This document shows, in pieces, positions 5,679-6,173 of a stretch of DNA of 6,173 bases (position 1 is its first letter; the number at the start of each line of letters is the position of its first letter). The stretch is taken from positions 1 through 6,173 of the forward strand of contig JAPXOZ010000033.1 of NCBI GenBank assembly GCA_033811195.1, read 5' to 3'. This stretch comes from Cacconaster sp033811195. Lineage in GTDB: Bacteria; Bacteroidota; Bacteroidia; Bacteroidales; UBA932. The notes beneath the pieces were generated by a model. That model ran no database searches. It saw only the letters and a program-made list of their open reading frames with translations, and had not been told where the DNA came from. The position numbers and the translations under genes were made by a program.

Positions 5679-5710
5679 GGCACCAACCGTAAAAAGTTGG
5701 TTCCTTTTTT
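5679..5710 (+). terminator. Rho-independent terminator of the Trx-like/GNAT gene
   Basis: GGCACCAAC (5679-5687) pairs with GTTGGTTCC (5696-5704), 8 of 9 pairs, around an 8-base loop, followed directly by six T residues (5705-5710). It lies 30 bases after the stop codon. Confidence 0.85.
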
Positions 5711-5786
5711 GGTGTGTACACTTTTTGAGAACTCTCCGTCAAAGAGGATTGACCAAACCAGCGTATCAATGCCTCGGTCAATGTTT

Positions 5787-5893
5787 GTCTAATGACTCAT
5801 ATTTTAATACAATTTAACAATATTCGATTAACGCTAAAAGGTATATTATCGCTAGATTGTGCACCTACTATAAAGGCTTTTTTAATATATTCT
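5787..5893 (+). repeat. Long direct repeat, right copy
   Basis: This is the same-orientation partner of 1471-1581, about 85% identical over the best-aligned part. Just to its left, ATTGACC (5748-5754) and GGTCAAT (5776-5782) form a 7-bp inverted repeat that the other copy lacks. Nothing coding is seen from 5711 to 5991 apart from this repeat; 5894-5991 is plain AT-rich DNA. Confidence 0.8.
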
Positions 5894-6057
5894 AATCATA
5901 TAATTAATTCAATATAAAGAATTCATTTTCCCTTACTAACTACTCCTGTTGAAGATAATGTAAATATCATAAATTAGTATGAATATTATAGTGTAATCGC
6001 CGGAGTATAATTGACGCAAAACGCCGGTGAAATTGACCCACTCAAGAATAACGGCTA

Positions 6058-6081
6058 CCATGGCATAAAGAAACGCCATGG
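6058..6081 (+). promoter_or_regulatory. Hairpin overlapping the istA ribosome binding site
   Basis: CCATGGC (6058-6064) and GCCATGG (6075-6081) form a perfect 7-bp stem with a 10-base loop. The right arm covers the first two bases of the GGAGG site (6080-6084), so the folded RNA could reduce istA translation. This would limit transposition when transcripts enter from outside. Confidence 0.5.
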
Positions 6082-6092
6082 AGGTAGGCCGG

Positions 6093-6173
6093 ATGTTAAG
6101 GAGTGGAACGATACTCATGATACGGGAAAAAGCACAGGGCGGGAAAAGCGCCTACGCCATCGGTAAGGAACTC
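6093..6173 (+). CDS. istA: IS21-family transposase IstA, first 27 codons
   Basis: ATG 6093 follows GGAGG (6080-6084) by 8 bases and opens a frame to the window edge, beginning MLRSGTILMIREKAQGGKSA and ending YAIGKEL. This resembles the N-terminal helix-turn-helix of IstA (a helix, then an S-x-x-x-I-x-x-E-L pattern before the recognition helix). An alternative in-frame ATG at 6117 lacks a good ribosome binding site. The DDE catalytic core is outside the window. IstA acts with IstB to move the element. Confidence 0.8.
   Translation, partial: MLRSGTILMIREKAQGGKSAYAIGKEL

Larger units (their letters stand above)
5992..6173 (+). mobile_element. Left end of an IS21-family element, cut by window edge
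   Basis: The likely tip is TGTAATCGCC at 5992. Two related units follow in tandem: CGCCGGAGTATAATTGACGC (5998-6017) and CGCCGGTGAAATTGACCC (6022-6039). Multiple terminal repeats of this kind are known at IS21 ends as transposase-binding sites. An istA start lies 54 bases inside. The exact tip is a judgement, because the other end is not in view. Confidence 0.7.

Noticed and set aside
5556..5788. Long minus-strand open stretch running back through the terminator into the Trx-like/GNAT gene
   Set aside because: No start codon or ribosome binding site, overlaps a strong terminator and a well-supported gene on the other strand, and I recognise no family.
5936..6118. 60-residue minus-strand frame across the IS21 end
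   Set aside because: Spans the element boundary and the istA start region, has no ribosome binding site evidence, and its composition reflects AT-rich flanking DNA.
1..6173. CRISPR array, tRNA, rRNA or riboswitch
   Set aside because: No regularly spaced short repeats, cloverleaf or conserved RNA core motif was seen on either strand by eye.

Overview
The window looks like a piece of an anaerobic, low- to mid-G+C Firmicute (Clostridia-type) genome. Supporting this are strong GGAGG-type ribosome binding sites, a hybrid-cluster protein with the short cysteine spacing typical of strict anaerobes, an APH(3')-III-like kinase, and Firmicute-style promoters. I cannot name a genus from sequence alone.

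Left part (1-1355), apparently resident genes: a nitrosative-stress locus. A leftward pair, a small cupin followed by hcp (hybrid cluster protein, cut by the window edge), is divergent from a rightward Crp/Fnr-type regulator. The roughly 100-base gap holds a perfect 14-bp palindrome centred exactly 41.5 bases upstream of the start predicted from the cupin -10 box. The two promoters have overlapping -10 boxes. This fits a regulator that activates cupin-hcp and may repress itself, as in HcpR-type control.

Middle and right (about 1420-5900), an accessory block. It is bounded by two direct copies of a non-coding repeat of about 110 bp, roughly 85% identical by hand alignment (1471-1581 and 5787-5893). 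Inside, left to right: an aminoglycoside 3'-phosphotransferase gene on the minus strand with a TTG start; an AT-rich stretch with a possible small membrane-protein remnant; a fragment of an IS21-type istB; a complete-ended IS3-family element of 1670 bp with 55-bp imperfect inverted repeats, whose single-frame transposase has three in-frame stops; and an intact gene for a thioredoxin-like plus GNAT-like two-domain protein with its own extended -10 promoter and terminator.

Right edge (about 5992-6173): the left end of a second IS21-family element, with tandem terminal repeats, a hairpin touching the ribosome binding site, and the first 27 codons of istA.

Overall this reads as a core nitric oxide/hydroxylamine defence locus next to a resistance and mobile-element scar. 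I do not see a clearly new multi-gene system. The most useful leads are the hcp-cupin operator architecture, the paired non-coding repeats around the resistance segment, and the Trx-like/GNAT fusion protein.
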